From: Pseudomonas sp. AKS31
GTDB taxonomy: Bacteria; Pseudomonadota; Gammaproteobacteria; Pseudomonadales; Pseudomonadaceae
DNA: 64,000 nt
Reading direction: 5' to 3'
NCBI RefSeq assembly: GCF_023634765.1
Contig: NZ_JAMLFX010000006.1
Span: 148,180-212,179, forward strand
How positions within the stretch are numbered: position 1 is the stretch's first letter; each line of letters starts with the position of its first letter. The notes beneath the pieces were generated by a model, which made no database searches, was not told the DNA's origin, and saw only the letters and a program-made list of their open reading frames with translations. The position numbers and the translations under genes were made by a program. Of this stretch, positions 8,833-19,562 are shown piece by piece.

Positions 8833-10356
8833 ATGCCCCTGCACCGTGTCGCCCGTATCGCCGATGTCCCTGAAGACCGTGGCCTGCAAGTTGAAATCGG
8901 CGACTGCAAGCTTGTGCTGTTGCGTATCAACGGCCAGCTACGCGCGTTTCAGGGCGAATGTCCACATGCCGGCGCGCCGTTGGCCGAGGGTGCGTTGTGT
9001 CACGGACGCCTGATCTGCCCTTGGCACAAAGCTGCGTTTCGCGCCGAGGATGGCGCGTTGTGTGAGCCCCCGGCGCTCGACAGTCTCAAGCGCTATCCGC
9101 TGGAACTGCGTGGCGACGAGATTTGGGTCGATGATCAGCCATTGCCCGATCCGCATACGCCTCCAGCGGATGATTCGCGTACTTTCGTGATTGTCGGTGC
9201 CGGAGCTGCAGGTACGGCGTGCGCGGCGGCGTTACGGGAAAAGGGTTTCGGTGGCCGGATTGTGATGATCGATCGCGAGGAGGCTGCCGGCTACGACCGC
9301 ACGGTACTGAGCAAATTTGTTCTCGCAGGGGAAATGCCGGCGGCAGAAACCCCGGCGTTGCGCGACGAAGTTTTCTATAAAGAGCAGCGCATTGAACGCC
9401 TGCACAGCGAAATCACCGCACTGGACGCCCAGGCCAAAACCCTGCAGCTCAACGATGGCCAGACCCTGAACTACGACGCCGCCGTACTGGCCACGGGTGG
9501 CGAGCCCAACCCGCTGGATTTGCCTGGGGCTGAGCTGCCCAACGTGTTCGTCCTGCGCTCAAAAGCCCAGGCCGAACAGATCATGAACACTGCCAGACCG
9601 GACCAGCGCGCCGTCATCATCGGCGACAGCTTCATCGCCCTCGAATGCGCATCGGCCCTGCGCCAATATGGCCTCGACGTCACGGTACTGGCTCGCCACG
9701 CGATTCCCTTCGCTGCGCAATTCGGTGAAGCCGTGGGCCAGGCGATCCGCGCACTGCACGAACAGAACGGGGTGAAATTCATCACCGAACACGCAGCCAC
9801 GGAGATCATCGGCGATGGCAAGGTCGAGGCCGTGCTGCTGGACAATGGCCTGCGTCTTTCGGCAGATCTGGTGCTGGCCGGGGTCGGCGTGCACCCGGCC
9901 ACCGAGGCATTCGCGGCACTGCCGAAAGAAAAAGATCAGTCATTGCGCGTTGATGGCGGCCTGCGCGTCACCGAAGGCCTATGGGCCATCGGCGACATCG
10001 CCACGTTTCCGCTGAACGGCCAGTTGCAGCGCATCGAACACTGGCGCCTGGCCCAGCAACACGCACGCATCGCCGCTGCCAATATGCTCGGTGGCGAAGA
10101 GCGTTACCTCGACGTACCGGTTTTCTGGACCTGGCATTTCGGCAAGAATTACGACTACCTCGGCCACGCCGAACACTGGGATGAGGTCGAGTTTCTCGGC
10201 GAGCCTGAACATCCGCCATTTATTGGTCTGTTCGGTAGAAACGGTGTGCTGGTCGCTGCAGTCGCTTGCGAGAAGGAACGGGCGATGGCGCTGCTGGCCG
10301 AGCGAATGAAGCAACCGCTGGCAATGGAAGAGGCCTGGACATTGATCCGCGACTGA
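8833..10356 (+). CDS. Rieske [2Fe-2S] / FAD-dependent NAD(P)H reductase fusion
   Basis: 507 residues with two parts. Residues 1-105 form a Rieske domain with both cluster ligand pairs intact (C43/H45 in CPHAG, C62/H65 in CPWHK). Residues 115-430 form an FAD/NAD(P)H oxidoreductase with the dinucleotide motif VGAGAAGTACAAAL, a second nucleotide site near IIGDSFIALECASAL and the FAD motif GLWAIGDIA. A C-terminal reductase domain follows. This is the AIF-like/AIFM3 architecture, also seen in ferredoxin reductases of dioxygenase systems; no oxygenase gene is nearby. The ATG at 8833 follows GAGGAAG, which is better than the start seven codons upstream. Confidence 0.9.
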   Translation: MPLHRVARIADVPEDRGLQVEIGDCKLVLLRINGQLRAFQGECPHAGAPLAEGALCHGRLICPWHKAAFRAEDGALCEPPALDSLKRYPLELRGDEIWVDDQPLPDPHTPPADDSRTFVIVGAGAAGTACAAALREKGFGGRIVMIDREEAAGYDRTVLSKFVLAGEMPAAETPALRDEVFYKEQRIERLHSEITALDAQAKTLQLNDGQTLNYDAAVLATGGEPNPLDLPGAELPNVFVLRSKAQAEQIMNTARPDQRAVIIGDSFIALECASALRQYGLDVTVLARHAIPFAAQFGEAVGQAIRALHEQNGVKFITEHAATEIIGDGKVEAVLLDNGLRLSADLVLAGVGVHPATEAFAALPKEKDQSLRVDGGLRVTEGLWAIGDIATFPLNGQLQRIEHWRLAQQHARIAAANMLGGEERYLDVPVFWTWHFGKNYDYLGHAEHWDEVEFLGEPEHPPFIGLFGRNGVLVAAVACEKERAMALLAERMKQPLAMEEAWTLIRD

Positions 10357-10365
10357 AACAAACCC

Positions 10366-10440
10366 GTGTAGGAGCTGCCGAAGGCTGCGATCTTTTGACT
10401 TTAAAGATCAACAGATCGCAGCCTTCGGCAGCTCCTACAC
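10366..10440. repeat. REP pair (family A) after the Rieske-reductase gene
   Basis: Two inverted copies of a Pseudomonas REP sequence, GTAGGAGCTGCCGAAGGCTG and its complement, separated by a short spacer, form one long hairpin. It lies between the convergent reductase gene and pgaD. Related copies lie at 18751-18830 and 51951-52029. Confidence 0.9.
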
Positions 10441-10452
10441 AGGGTTCACCAT

Positions 10453-10986
10453 TCAGGTAATACGATTCACCGGTTCGCGATTATCGTCATCTTCAGCATG
10501 CAGAAAGATCACCCGCGGGTGCTCCAGCGGTGCCAGCGGCGGTGGCAATTCCTGCGGTTGAACCGGCCAGAAATGCGTCACCACATGGCTGATGTCGCCC
10601 TCCTGATCGTTGTGAATGGTCATCACCCCAGGCGTGCGCAGTTTCTGGAAGCGATCGTCGCAAAGCTTGAAGCTCTTGCTCAGCCCCGCATCGTCGATCA
10701 CCGGCGATGGTAGACGGCGCTGGGCGAAGCTGCGGCTTTTGCGCTGCTGATAACGCGCCCAACCAATCAGAATCACTGCATTGACCAAGGCCACCCACAG
10801 ATAGATCTGCAAGGTGCCCAGCGCTTCGAACGCTGAATTGTCGATGCGCGGCCCACCCGCGTGAGTTTCGATCAACGGCCACAGTCCGCGTATCAGCAAA
10901 AACAGCAGCCCCACCCACGCCACCACGGTGAGAATCACATCGACCACGACCAGAAACGGCCGCTGGCGGGTCCGGATGATTTTCAT
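10453..10986 (-). CDS. pgaD: PgaD, accessory subunit of the PNAG synthase
   Basis: A 177-residue inner-membrane protein with two membrane segments (about 11-37 and 66-85), followed by a cytoplasmic tail. Such proteins bind PgaC and are needed for poly-beta-1,6-N-acetylglucosamine synthesis; in E. coli the complex is stabilised by c-di-GMP. The sequence is diverged, so the call leans on topology and on its place as last gene of the pga operon. Its ATG overlaps the pgaC stop by four bases. Confidence 0.9.
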   Translation of the reverse strand: MKIIRTRQRPFLVVVDVILTVVAWVGLLFLLIRGLWPLIETHAGGPRIDNSAFEALGTLQIYLWVALVNAVILIGWARYQQRKSRSFAQRRLPSPVIDDAGLSKSFKLCDDRFQKLRTPGVMTIHNDQEGDISHVVTHFWPVQPQELPPPLAPLEHPRVIFLHAEDDDNREPVNRIT

Positions 10987-12338
10987 TTGATGACCTCCTC
11001 TTCGTCGTCGCCGATCGGTTTGATGCCGCGGTCAGGGCTGACCCAACGCGCACGTTTCTGATGTTGGCCGAACAAGACTTTCGGGAAGCTGACCAGCGTG
11101 GTCAGCAAACTGACAAACCAGAATGCGATCGGGTACCAGACCACCCAGAACATGGTCTTGCCCAACCCCGGCTCGTAGCGCCGGTCGATGATGATGCTGA
11201 CGGCGAACTGCACCAGGCAGACAAACGCCAGTAGCAACCCGGTGAATGCCGGCGGCATCAAATGATCCACCGCGATGGCTTCGGGCATGACCACGAACTT
11301 GCCGACACCCCAGAAGATCACCGACAACAGGAAGGTGAATGCCCATCCGGTCGACAGGCAGTATTCGAACAGCAGCGGCCACAGATACCGGTGACGGTAC
11401 TGCCAGATGCCACGGATGTTCTTGAACAGCACTTCGGCGCCGCCCTGAGCCCAGCGCAGACGCTGCTTCCACAGTCCGCCGAGGGTTTCCGGCATGAGGA
11501 TCCAGCACAGCGCGCGCGGCTCGTAGAAAATGCTCCAGTGGTCGAGTTGCAGCTTCCAGCTGATGTCGATGTCTTCGGTGATCATGTCCGGGCTCCAGTA
11601 ACCGACGCGGTTCAGCGCGGTACGGCGGAACGCGACGATTACGCCGGACACGGTGAAAATCCGCCCGAACACCCGTTGTGTGCGTTTGATCAGGCCGATG
11701 ATCGAGGAGAACTCACCGACCTGCACCCGCCCGACCAGCGTCGAGCGCGTACGTATCCGCGGGTTACCGGTGACTGCGCCAAGGCGTGCGTTATCCAGCA
11801 TCGGCGCGACCAGATACGCAGCCGTGTTCGGTGCCAGCAGCGCGTCACCGTCGATGCACACCAGATACTCACTGCGCGCAGCAATCGCGCCCATGCGCAG
11901 AGCGACAGCCTTGCCCTGGTTCTCCGCCAGATGCAGCACGCGCAGACGCGGATCTTCCTTGGCCAGCGCATCGAGCACTTGCGCGGTGTTGTCCTTGGAG
12001 CCGTCGTTGATCGCGATGACTTCGATGTTCGGGTAATGCTGGGCCAGCGCCGCGTGGATCGTATCGGCGGCGTTGTCACCTTCGTTGTAGCAAGGGATCA
12101 GGATCGAGATCAGCGGCTCGCCTTCCAGTGGCGGTGGCAGGGTGTCGTCCTTCCACGGCCAGTGGCGCTCCCAGTGCAGCCAGAAGTACAGGCCACCGGC
12201 AATCCACAACCCGGACATGAACAACGGGTAGAAGAACACGAAGTCCATCAGGAACTGCCCGGTGACCAGGAAGATCAGCCCCAGCGGCACGCCGAGGACG
12301 AGCGCCAGAACAAGCAGGGCTAACAGTCTATCCAGCAT
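10983..12338 (-). CDS. pgaC: PgaC, poly-beta-1,6-N-acetyl-D-glucosamine synthase
   Basis: A 451-residue family 2 glycosyltransferase that polymerises UDP-GlcNAc at the inner membrane. It has two N-terminal membrane segments, then the GT2 core: [14 protein letters not shown], the DxD-type CIDGDALL, the TEDIDISW acceptor-site motif and the [10 protein letters not shown] motif of processive enzymes. Several membrane helices follow at the C-terminus. It starts one base before the pgaB stop codon, so the genes are coupled. Confidence 0.96.
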   Translation of the reverse strand: MLDRLLALLVLALVLGVPLGLIFLVTGQFLMDFVFFYPLFMSGLWIAGGLYFWLHWERHWPWKDDTLPPPLEGEPLISILIPCYNEGDNAADTIHAALAQHYPNIEVIAINDGSKDNTAQVLDALAKEDPRLRVLHLAENQGKAVALRMGAIAARSEYLVCIDGDALLAPNTAAYLVAPMLDNARLGAVTGNPRIRTRSTLVGRVQVGEFSSIIGLIKRTQRVFGRIFTVSGVIVAFRRTALNRVGYWSPDMITEDIDISWKLQLDHWSIFYEPRALCWILMPETLGGLWKQRLRWAQGGAEVLFKNIRGIWQYRHRYLWPLLFEYCLSTGWAFTFLLSVIFWGVGKFVVMPEAIAVDHLMPPAFTGLLLAFVCLVQFAVSIIIDRRYEPGLGKTMFWVVWYPIAFWFVSLLTTLVSFPKVLFGQHQKRARWVSPDRGIKPIGDDEEEVIK

Positions 12339-12339
12339 G

Positions 12340-14337
12340 TTATGGATTCCATTTGTTGGAGAGGGCAGGCCTTACGGTTTTCAGGTCCGGCAGGTTGTCG
12401 AGGAAGTTGTCCGGGTAGTAGCCGAAACTGGTCGCGCCCTGACGCTTGAGACGGCCCATCCAGTCCGCCAGATGCGCACCGTCGATGTCGGCCTGATCCT
12501 TTTTCGTCCAGTCGCGGGCCTGCAATTCGAACACCGTGCGGTTCAGGGCTCCGGGACGCTTGCTGACGGTTTGCACCAGGGTTTCCAGCCACGGGCCGGA
12601 CTCGGCCTGGGTCTGTTTTTCCATCAGCGGCATAGCCATTGGTGCGGTCCAGTCGTAGGTCTGCAGGAAATCGTCGAGGTTCTGTGCGTACCAGGCTTCA
12701 CTGTCGGGATTGAGCATCGGCTCGGCGAAAATGTTGCGCGCGGTCAGCACCTGCGGGCCACGGATGGCGCGAACTTTGGCAGTCAGCTCGTTGGTGAAGT
12801 CGATCAGGTAGCGGCTCTTGAACCGCGTCCATCGCTGCAGGGCCGCCGGGTCATCGCGCAACGCCGCGATCGAACCCGGCAAGCCGCTGGCCGCATAAGC
12901 TTTGAGCGCCGCAGGACTGGCATCTTCAAAGTCCGACAGAATCGCATCGTCGTGATAAAGGATGCCGTTGACCGAGGTCAGGCGCGCCAAGTCTTCGTAG
13001 ATTTCACCGATGATCCGTCGCACTTCAGGATCGAACGGCGACAAGCGTTGGTACTGATCCGGATCCACCGAGGTGATGCCGGTTTTCGGGTCCCAACGGG
13101 TCACGCGCGGCAGTTTCGAGTCGAGACCAAAACTCAGCACCGGCATCCACGCAAAGACCTTCACGTTAGCGCGGGTACGTAGCTGCCAGGCGACGCGGTT
13201 AAAAATATCCGCACGTACCGGCAAGTGACGGTTCGGGAAGTACAGCGAGTGCACCAGACCATCGCCCTTCGGGTCGGCAAAGGCTTGCAGGAACACCGTG
13301 TTGGCGCCCATGTCGGCCATGCGCTGCACCAGTTTGCCGAGGTTGATGTCCTGTTGTGCCGGGTCCGGGTCGTAGACGTTGTCCAGATCGACATGCACCA
13401 CGCGCATGGCGAAATCCGACTGCACGCCGACGACGCTGTTGGCGAAATGCTGACCATCAGGGTCAGAGGCGACGAGGAAACGCGGGCTGCTCATCAGGTT
13501 GTCGAGAGCGTCGAGGCCGTCATCCAGGGTCAGGGCCATTTCATAGCCCTGCTCGCCGACCACGGTCAGCGATGTGCCGTCCGCCGCGCCATACGGCCAG
13601 ACCCAGACGCGGGGTTTCTTGCCGGTGACCTTGCGGATTTTTTCCGAGATGTTGTTCACGTCGGTGCGGATCCGTGCCTGGAATTCGGCCTCGGATTCAT
13701 AACGCTTAGTCAGCGGATCGTAGCGCCGGGTCGCGGCAGCAGGCTGCAGGTTGCCCTGCGGGTTGGCCAGAATGCCTTTGTGGTTGGCGTCGGTGTGCGC
13801 GGCGATTTCCACCAGACCGGATTGCGAGATCTCGCGCACCTGATCCCAGGTCAGGAAATCGGAACGTGCGCGCGGAGCGCCGGCGAAATCCACCGGTTGA
13901 TTGAGCGGCGTGTCGATCCAGACGCCGACCGGCGCCAGCAACGCGTGCCAGTTATAGGCGCGCAGTACCGGCAGCACGCGGGTGTAGAAACTCGCATAAC
14001 CATCGTCGAAACTGAGCAGGATCGCTTTCGCCGGCAGCTCCGGGCCGCCCTTGCGCGCGGCCATGATCTGGTCGACCGTCACCGGTTTGTAGCCGTTTTC
14101 GCGCAACCAGGCGAGCTGCTCGATCATGCGCTCGGTGCGCACCGCCACCACGGCCTGATCGGGATCGCGGTCTTCAACATCGTGATAGGCGATGCCGAGC
14201 ACGTGATTTTTCGGCCAGGGTTTTTCACTGGCCGCCAGCGGACGCTCGGACGGCGGCGCGAAGGCCGGAGCTTGCTGGGCACAGGCGCTGACCAGCAGCA
14301 CTCCCAGCAGAAGGATGCAACGCGAAATCAAAGGCAT
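12340..14337 (-). CDS. pgaB: PgaB, PNAG N-deacetylase / glycoside hydrolase lipoprotein
   Basis: 665 residues. The lipobox is VSAC with acceptor C19. The N-terminal half is a polysaccharide deacetylase domain (YHDVED near the start, then [17 protein letters not shown] with the metal-binding DD). The C-terminal half, from about residue 315, is the PgaB glycoside-hydrolase domain ([25 protein letters not shown]). It partially de-acetylates PNAG in the periplasm, which is needed for export. The ATG at 14337 is preferred to a TTG two codons upstream. Confidence 0.95.
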   Translation of the reverse strand: MPLISRCILLLGVLLVSACAQQAPAFAPPSERPLAASEKPWPKNHVLGIAYHDVEDRDPDQAVVAVRTERMIEQLAWLRENGYKPVTVDQIMAARKGGPELPAKAILLSFDDGYASFYTRVLPVLRAYNWHALLAPVGVWIDTPLNQPVDFAGAPRARSDFLTWDQVREISQSGLVEIAAHTDANHKGILANPQGNLQPAAATRRYDPLTKRYESEAEFQARIRTDVNNISEKIRKVTGKKPRVWVWPYGAADGTSLTVVGEQGYEMALTLDDGLDALDNLMSSPRFLVASDPDGQHFANSVVGVQSDFAMRVVHVDLDNVYDPDPAQQDINLGKLVQRMADMGANTVFLQAFADPKGDGLVHSLYFPNRHLPVRADIFNRVAWQLRTRANVKVFAWMPVLSFGLDSKLPRVTRWDPKTGITSVDPDQYQRLSPFDPEVRRIIGEIYEDLARLTSVNGILYHDDAILSDFEDASPAALKAYAASGLPGSIAALRDDPAALQRWTRFKSRYLIDFTNELTAKVRAIRGPQVLTARNIFAEPMLNPDSEAWYAQNLDDFLQTYDWTAPMAMPLMEKQTQAESGPWLETLVQTVSKRPGALNRTVFELQARDWTKKDQADIDGAHLADWMGRLKRQGATSFGYYPDNFLDNLPDLKTVRPALSNKWNP

Positions 14338-14349
14338 CTTCAAACTCTT

Positions 14350-16830
14350 CTAGAAGCGGAAAGTGAGGTCGACGAGCAGACGCAGATCGGTCTCCCGATC
14401 ACCGTCGTAAGGCCGGTTGATCACACTGAACAAACCGCCCACCTCGAACACGTCGTTCCAGGCATAACGCTGGCCGTAACCGAGCAGGGCCATGCCACCT
14501 GTGCCGTGATCACGCTGGCTGTACGTCCCCGCACCGGCCTGGAACTGCTGGCTCCAGGAGGTTTCGTAGCGGTGGTAGAGCACGTGATTGACGTTGACCA
14601 GCGGCATCACGCTGAAGTCGGATTTGGGGTTGAAGTACGGCACGTCATCGGACTTGGAGTTGTGGCTGGTGCCGACTTCCAGACCGGCATCGACCTGCAC
14701 GTTCGGCGCGCTGTAGACGCCCTCGCGACCGGTGAGCAAGGCCTCGACGCGGTTGTTGCCGTCACTGAAGTGCGATGGGCTCACCGACAGACGCCACTCG
14801 CGGCTTTCGTTGGCGCGCCAGCGGATAAAACCGCTGCCACCATTGGCCTTGATGTCACTGTTGAGCGCGCGCAACGGCGTCTCGGCCGACAAGTATTCGA
14901 GGCTGCCGCCGTATTGCCAGTGGTCGTTGATGTCACGGGCGATCGCCAGCCGCGCGCCTTGTTTGTCGCCGAAACCATAGGAGTGGTTGGAGACTTCGGC
15001 TTCGAGGGTCATGTCGCGGGTGCGCCGCTCCAGACCGACACGCTGGAAGCGGTGGTGACCGGTGCCTTCGGCGAAGTCGCCGGTGGCATAGCCGGCCCCG
15101 GCGAACACGCGCCAGTCCTCATCGATGGGCGGGCTGTACAGGGTGGTCTGGATGCCAAAATCGCGGCTGCCACTGACGGCGCCGGTATCGCCACTGCCGC
15201 CACCGTTGGCCTTGCCGCCATAGGCTTCGACGCGCAGTTCGGACATGTCATGCACTTCGCGTTCACGGGCCAGACGCTGAACCTGGCGGTTATCCGGATA
15301 ACGGGCGACGACGTCGTCGGTCAGCGCATCCATTTGCCGCCATTCCTGCAGTTCCATGGCTGTGTGGGCCTGGCCAATTTCCAGGCCCATGTCACGCGGC
15401 ACCATGCTCTCGGTTTCCTTGAGCTGCATTTCTGCGCGGCGCGGCCATTGTCGGGCCAGGTACAGATCAGCCTGAGCCAGACGCAGACCAATGTTGCCGG
15501 GGGCCTGATCGACCAGAGTCTGCAAGCGTTCCTCGCCGTGCGGCAGGTCGAAACCGTAGGTGCCGGCCTGCGCCGCGAGTTGCTGGGCATCCATCCATTC
15601 ATCGTTGGGGTTGCCGATTGGCAATCCTTTCAGTTCGACACGCGGACGCTGGGACCTGGCGGCGTCTTCAGCGACTTTGCGCGCTTCATCGGCGCGGTCG
15701 CTTTCCAGCAACGCGTAGTACAGCGCGGTGGTGTCTTCGAGGCGATCACCGACATCGGCGTCCGGCGCCGCCAGCACTTGGCGATACAGGTCGGTGGCGA
15801 TTTCCGGTTGACGCTGATCCAGATAAGACGCCGCCACCCAGCGCAGGGCGTAGGTTGGAATCTTCACGCCTTCGGCTTGCAGCTTCTGGTACTCGGTAAT
15901 GACGTCAGCAGTGCGCGCCCGGGCCTTGAGCGCGCCCATGCGGTCGATGCGCCAGCGGGTCACATCATCCTGAGCGCTGGCGTCCGGCGTCCAGGTAGCG
16001 AGCAGTTTGTCGTAGTCGGCCAGCGCGCGGTCGGCGATGACGTAGCGTTCTTTTTCGCTGCGGGTGGCGAGTTCGGCGAGACGCACACGCTCGGCGGCGA
16101 GATCGCCCTCGAGGCGACGCAACGTGACCGGATCGATCAACCCCGGACGTTGATTGGCCAGACGCAGCGCCGGTTCCGGCAGACGCGCCTTTTGCAGGGC
16201 GACCACGTATTCGCGAGCGACTTCCGGTTTAGTGCCGGCGCGCTTGAAGGCCTGATCGTATTCGAACAGGGCATCGTAAGGTTTGTTGTTGCGGGTCAGG
16301 GCGTAGCCCAGAGCCAGGCGCCGGGCAGGATCATCTGGCTTGGCCGCGACCAGCGCTTTGGCGCGGGTCACCGCTTCGTCGGGTTTGCCGGCATCCGCCT
16401 GGGTCAAGGCCAGGCCCAGTTGCAGGTCGGCGTTATCCGGCTCCAGCGCCAAGGCCTTGTTGTAGACCTGCGTGGCTTGATCCCAGCGTTTGAGGTTGCG
16501 ATAGGCGCGGGCGGTGGCGGTCAGCGCCTGAACCGGCAGGGCGCGGTCGCGGCCCTGGGTTTCATAAACCTGCACCACTTCGGCATCGAGGCCGGCCCAA
16601 CTGGCGATTTGCAGATGATCGCTGATCTGCCCGGTGGTCGACTGGCCCGGTGGCACCTGACGCAAGACCGTCAGCGCCGGCGTGTACTGCCCGGCACGGG
16701 CGTCGCGCACCATTTGATCGTAGGGGGTGTCGGCAAACGCCAGTGCCGGCCAGAGCAATTGGCTGCACAGCGCGACTCGGAACAAAGGGCGTAAACCACG
16801 ATGTAATACAGGAACATCAATACGCGGCAT
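14350..16830 (-). CDS. pgaA: PgaA, outer-membrane PNAG export porin
   Basis: 826 residues. The signal peptide ends near ALAFADTP. A long periplasmic superhelix of TPR repeats (roughly 35-510; WDQATQVYNKALALEPDNAD is a clear unit) is followed by a beta-barrel of about 300 residues ending in LLVDLTFRF, with a C-terminal aromatic as expected for BAM-dependent insertion. It guides and exports de-acetylated PNAG. It is the first gene of pgaABCD; the promoter should lie in 16831-17020. Confidence 0.95.
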   Translation of the reverse strand: MPRIDVPVLHRGLRPLFRVALCSQLLWPALAFADTPYDQMVRDARAGQYTPALTVLRQVPPGQSTTGQISDHLQIASWAGLDAEVVQVYETQGRDRALPVQALTATARAYRNLKRWDQATQVYNKALALEPDNADLQLGLALTQADAGKPDEAVTRAKALVAAKPDDPARRLALGYALTRNNKPYDALFEYDQAFKRAGTKPEVAREYVVALQKARLPEPALRLANQRPGLIDPVTLRRLEGDLAAERVRLAELATRSEKERYVIADRALADYDKLLATWTPDASAQDDVTRWRIDRMGALKARARTADVITEYQKLQAEGVKIPTYALRWVAASYLDQRQPEIATDLYRQVLAAPDADVGDRLEDTTALYYALLESDRADEARKVAEDAARSQRPRVELKGLPIGNPNDEWMDAQQLAAQAGTYGFDLPHGEERLQTLVDQAPGNIGLRLAQADLYLARQWPRRAEMQLKETESMVPRDMGLEIGQAHTAMELQEWRQMDALTDDVVARYPDNRQVQRLAREREVHDMSELRVEAYGGKANGGGSGDTGAVSGSRDFGIQTTLYSPPIDEDWRVFAGAGYATGDFAEGTGHHRFQRVGLERRTRDMTLEAEVSNHSYGFGDKQGARLAIARDINDHWQYGGSLEYLSAETPLRALNSDIKANGGSGFIRWRANESREWRLSVSPSHFSDGNNRVEALLTGREGVYSAPNVQVDAGLEVGTSHNSKSDDVPYFNPKSDFSVMPLVNVNHVLYHRYETSWSQQFQAGAGTYSQRDHGTGGMALLGYGQRYAWNDVFEVGGLFSVINRPYDGDRETDLRLLVDLTFRF

Positions 16831-17024
16831 TCGTCAGCATCCTTACATGGCCAGCCGGGTCGCAATGCCCTCCTTGCCCATTCGTAACGGTGGCCGCCAA
16901 TGCACATGCAACGGCCAAGCTTAGTCAGGCAGTCTTGCACGCAAGCGTAGACCAATCTCCGGAACACAATAATTGTTCAGAATCGTGCTCCGGAAACGCT
17001 GAAAACCCGAACGCCAGACAGCAA

Positions 17025-17061
17025 AACGCCCGGCGTCTGTGCGATACAGAGGCCGGGCGTT
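17025..17061 (-). terminator. Rho-independent terminator after the DUF945 gene
   Basis: Stem AACGCCCGGC/GCCGGGCGTT around an 18-base loop; on the minus strand it is followed by TTTT. It lies 19 bases past the stop at 17080. Confidence 0.8.
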
Positions 17062-17079
17062 GCTATTAAGAGCGCAGGA

Positions 17080-18585
17080 TTACTGCACTTGCGTGACGCC
17101 TGCGAACTTGCTCATCAGGAAGCCGACGAACTGCTCAACGGTCATCTTCTGGCCGTTGAATTCGACCTGATTGGCGGCGTAATGCAGCTTGGTCACCACG
17201 TTGGTGCCATCGACAACGGCCAACTGCGAACCGACCGCCATCCCGGCGAACATGTCGGCCGCTTCCTTGGACTGATCGACAATGGCTTTGGCATCGGTCT
17301 GACCGTCGAGTTGCGCCTGCACACTGAGCAGATCGACCAGCATAGGCTTGGACACCTTAATGTTCAGGTCAAGCAGCGCGATCAGTTGCTTGCCCAGTTG
17401 ATCCGGTGGCAGATCCATCGATTGCGGTTTGGTCAGGTCAATGACCAGATTGGCCTTGCTCTCACCGTTGGCGGTATTGAACGAGAGATTTTCCAGCGCG
17501 ATCTGCGGGCCGGCAGCCAGCAGCTTCTGCAGATCGGCTTTGACTTGCGCGTTTTCAGCTTCGGTGAGGTTCAACTCCGGCGCTGGCAAGCCCTGAGCTG
17601 CAGCCTCGGCGGCAGCCTTTTCATACGGCTGCAATTTGGTCTGGTAGATCTGCATCAGCGACATCGTCGACGGGATGTCGAGGTTTTTCAGGCTCATGGC
17701 CATGTTTGCCGAGCCGATTTTCTTGTCGTTGAGGCTGATTTCGCCAATCTTGTAGTCCGCACGACCAGAGGCATTGCTGCCGGTTTCTTCGGTGAGGTTC
17801 TTCATTTCGAAGTTCTTCACGCCGAGTACCGATTGCTTGATGCCGAAGGTGGTCTTGCTGTTGCTCAGTTCCAGCGTGTTTTCGCCGGTGTAGTAGCCGT
17901 AGCTGCTCTTGGCGAGGTTGCTGGCCAGGGTCAGACCGTTGAGCTCGACCTGCACCGGCGCCTGGTCTTCAGCCACGGTCACCAGTTTCAGGTTGTCCAT
18001 GTAGCCGTCTGCCTTGACCTTCTGCGCTTTGGCGTTGGCGGAGATGTTCATGGTCAGGCCGGAGAACTTCAGGCTCGACTGTTCATCCAGCGCGGTTTCG
18101 AACGGCAGCAGGTCGAGGGTGCTGGTGGTCGATTCGTCGTAGCCGATGCTGGTCACGCCTTTGAGCGGCGCGGCGCCCTTGGTGGCGGCGAACCATTTTT
18201 CGGTGGCTGGGTTCTTTTCCAGCTCATAGTTGCTGGTGGCCATGACCGGCAGCCACTTCAGTGAAACCAGACGCGAGAACGGCAGCGGGCCATGTTCGAT
18301 GTGGTCTACGAACAGCAGCTCGACCGGCGCATCACCGAACATCTCGCCTTCACCTTTGAGGCGGTAGTGCGCGGTGCTGGTGAAGGTGTGGCGTTCCAGC
18401 GACACCAGTTCCAGCGACGCGGTGCCGTTGGAGCCGGCCATGGCGGTTTGCAGCTCTTGGTTGGCATTGCTGACGGCGTTGTTCAACACGCCTTCGATCT
18501 TGGTCCCGGTGTACCAGGCCCCGCCTGCGCTGATCGCGCCGATGGCAACAACAATTCCGAGAAGCACGCCTGCTGATTTATTCAT
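17080..18585 (-). CDS. YdgA-like DUF945 family protein
   Basis: 501 residues. An N-terminal membrane anchor (about 5-25, VLLGIVVAIGAISAGGAWY) is followed by a long, mostly beta region. The sequence GAWYTGTKIEGVLNNAV just after the anchor and the repeated short beta units are typical of the DUF945/YdgA family of envelope proteins, whose members have about 500 residues. The biochemical role is not established. It is a single gene with its own terminator. Confidence 0.8.
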   Translation of the reverse strand: MNKSAGVLLGIVVAIGAISAGGAWYTGTKIEGVLNNAVSNANQELQTAMAGSNGTASLELVSLERHTFTSTAHYRLKGEGEMFGDAPVELLFVDHIEHGPLPFSRLVSLKWLPVMATSNYELEKNPATEKWFAATKGAAPLKGVTSIGYDESTTSTLDLLPFETALDEQSSLKFSGLTMNISANAKAQKVKADGYMDNLKLVTVAEDQAPVQVELNGLTLASNLAKSSYGYYTGENTLELSNSKTTFGIKQSVLGVKNFEMKNLTEETGSNASGRADYKIGEISLNDKKIGSANMAMSLKNLDIPSTMSLMQIYQTKLQPYEKAAAEAAAQGLPAPELNLTEAENAQVKADLQKLLAAGPQIALENLSFNTANGESKANLVIDLTKPQSMDLPPDQLGKQLIALLDLNIKVSKPMLVDLLSVQAQLDGQTDAKAIVDQSKEAADMFAGMAVGSQLAVVDGTNVVTKLHYAANQVEFNGQKMTVEQFVGFLMSKFAGVTQVQ

Positions 18586-18750
18586 GAATGACCTGATCGA
18601 TTTCCGTGGCTGTGAGTGTGGTCGTCTTCCCTGAACCCGTGACCGGGTCGCGGCTCGACTGCGCTGAATTCAGCGGTGGAGATTAGCACCGGGCGCGCGA
18701 GCTGGCCCAATGTTTAAAGGTTAAAGAGTGTCTATGGACACTCGGGAAAG

Positions 18751-18830
18751 CAAAAAGATCGCAGCCTGCGGCAGCTCCTACAGAGAAACGCGTTCCAATG
18801 TAGGAGCTGCCGCAGGCTGCGATCTTTTGC
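18751..18830. repeat. REP pair (family A)
   Basis: Inverted copies of AAGATCGCAGCCTGCGGCAG around a 24-base spacer, 4 bases past the stop of the gene ending at 18834. It is a variant (TGCGG for TTCGG) of the elements at 10366 and 51951. Confidence 0.9.
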
Positions 18831-18833
18831 TGT

Positions 18834-19469
18834 TCAGGAATACTGAACCTCAATCTCATCCAGCTGATGATCAAAGCTTTTGAGCCGCGCGGTCCAGGTG
18901 TAAACCAGAACCTCAAAATCCCGATCGATCACCGCCCCACCCGGCCCGTCGGCGCGCGGGTCGCAAAAGTCCAGTTGATAGCGCTCGCGGGCCATGGCCG
19001 TGGCGACATCCGACAATTCGCGGGCGTTGTTCAACCAATGCCAGCCCTCGCCTTCAATCTGCTTGTCGAGTTCCAGGCACTGCTTTTTCAGCGCTTCGAG
19101 GCTTTTTTCCAGCGGCGTGCCGGTGAGTTCGCCCATGACTTCGGCGAAGGTCCGTCCCGGCTGCCAGTAACTGCCCCAGAAATATCGGTCGAACACGGTT
19201 TCGACCCGGCGCAGGGCAACTTTGGTGTCCCAGATCAGCACCAGGGTCTTGCCCTGTTCGAGGTGTTTTTTCTTGACCCGCTGCACCTGAACCGACGCCC
19301 ACGCCACGACGACGATTGCCATGACCGCGATCAACGCGACGGCGCTATCGAGGAACACCATGGCCTTGTCGATCTGATGAGCCAGCATGATGCCGTAGAA
19401 ATAGGTGGCCGAGAGCAGCACCAGCGCTGTGAGGGCGCACCAGAAGCCGAGAGCGTAAGGGTTTTTCAT
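18834..19469 (-). CDS. Membrane protein of unknown function
   Basis: 211 residues. Two N-terminal membrane segments (about 7-28 and 40-62) are followed by a cytoplasmic domain of about 145 residues. That domain is helical, with an EKSLEALKKQCLELDKQIEG coiled stretch and an acidic C-terminus. The ATG follows AGGGGAAACC. I do not recognise the family. It sits downstream of the efflux operon on the same strand but 93 bases away, so it need not belong to it. Confidence 0.6.
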   Translation of the reverse strand: MKNPYALGFWCALTALVLLSATYFYGIMLAHQIDKAMVFLDSAVALIAVMAIVVVAWASVQVQRVKKKHLEQGKTLVLIWDTKVALRRVETVFDRYFWGSYWQPGRTFAEVMGELTGTPLEKSLEALKKQCLELDKQIEGEGWHWLNNARELSDVATAMARERYQLDFCDPRADGPGGAVIDRDFEVLVYTWTARLKSFDHQLDEIEVQYS

Positions 19470-19562
19470 TATTGGTTTCCCCTAGACCAGCGCTAGCAAT
19501 GTGCGCTGAAAGGGCGCCTTGCTCGGGGCACCCTTCCAACACTTCAAAGCATAGCAACGGCC

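Noticed and set aside
13225-16794. Very long open frame (1189 codons) antisense to pgaA and pgaB
   Set aside because: It spans two well-supported genes on the other strand, has no domain-like pattern, and such frames are common opposite GC-rich coding DNA.
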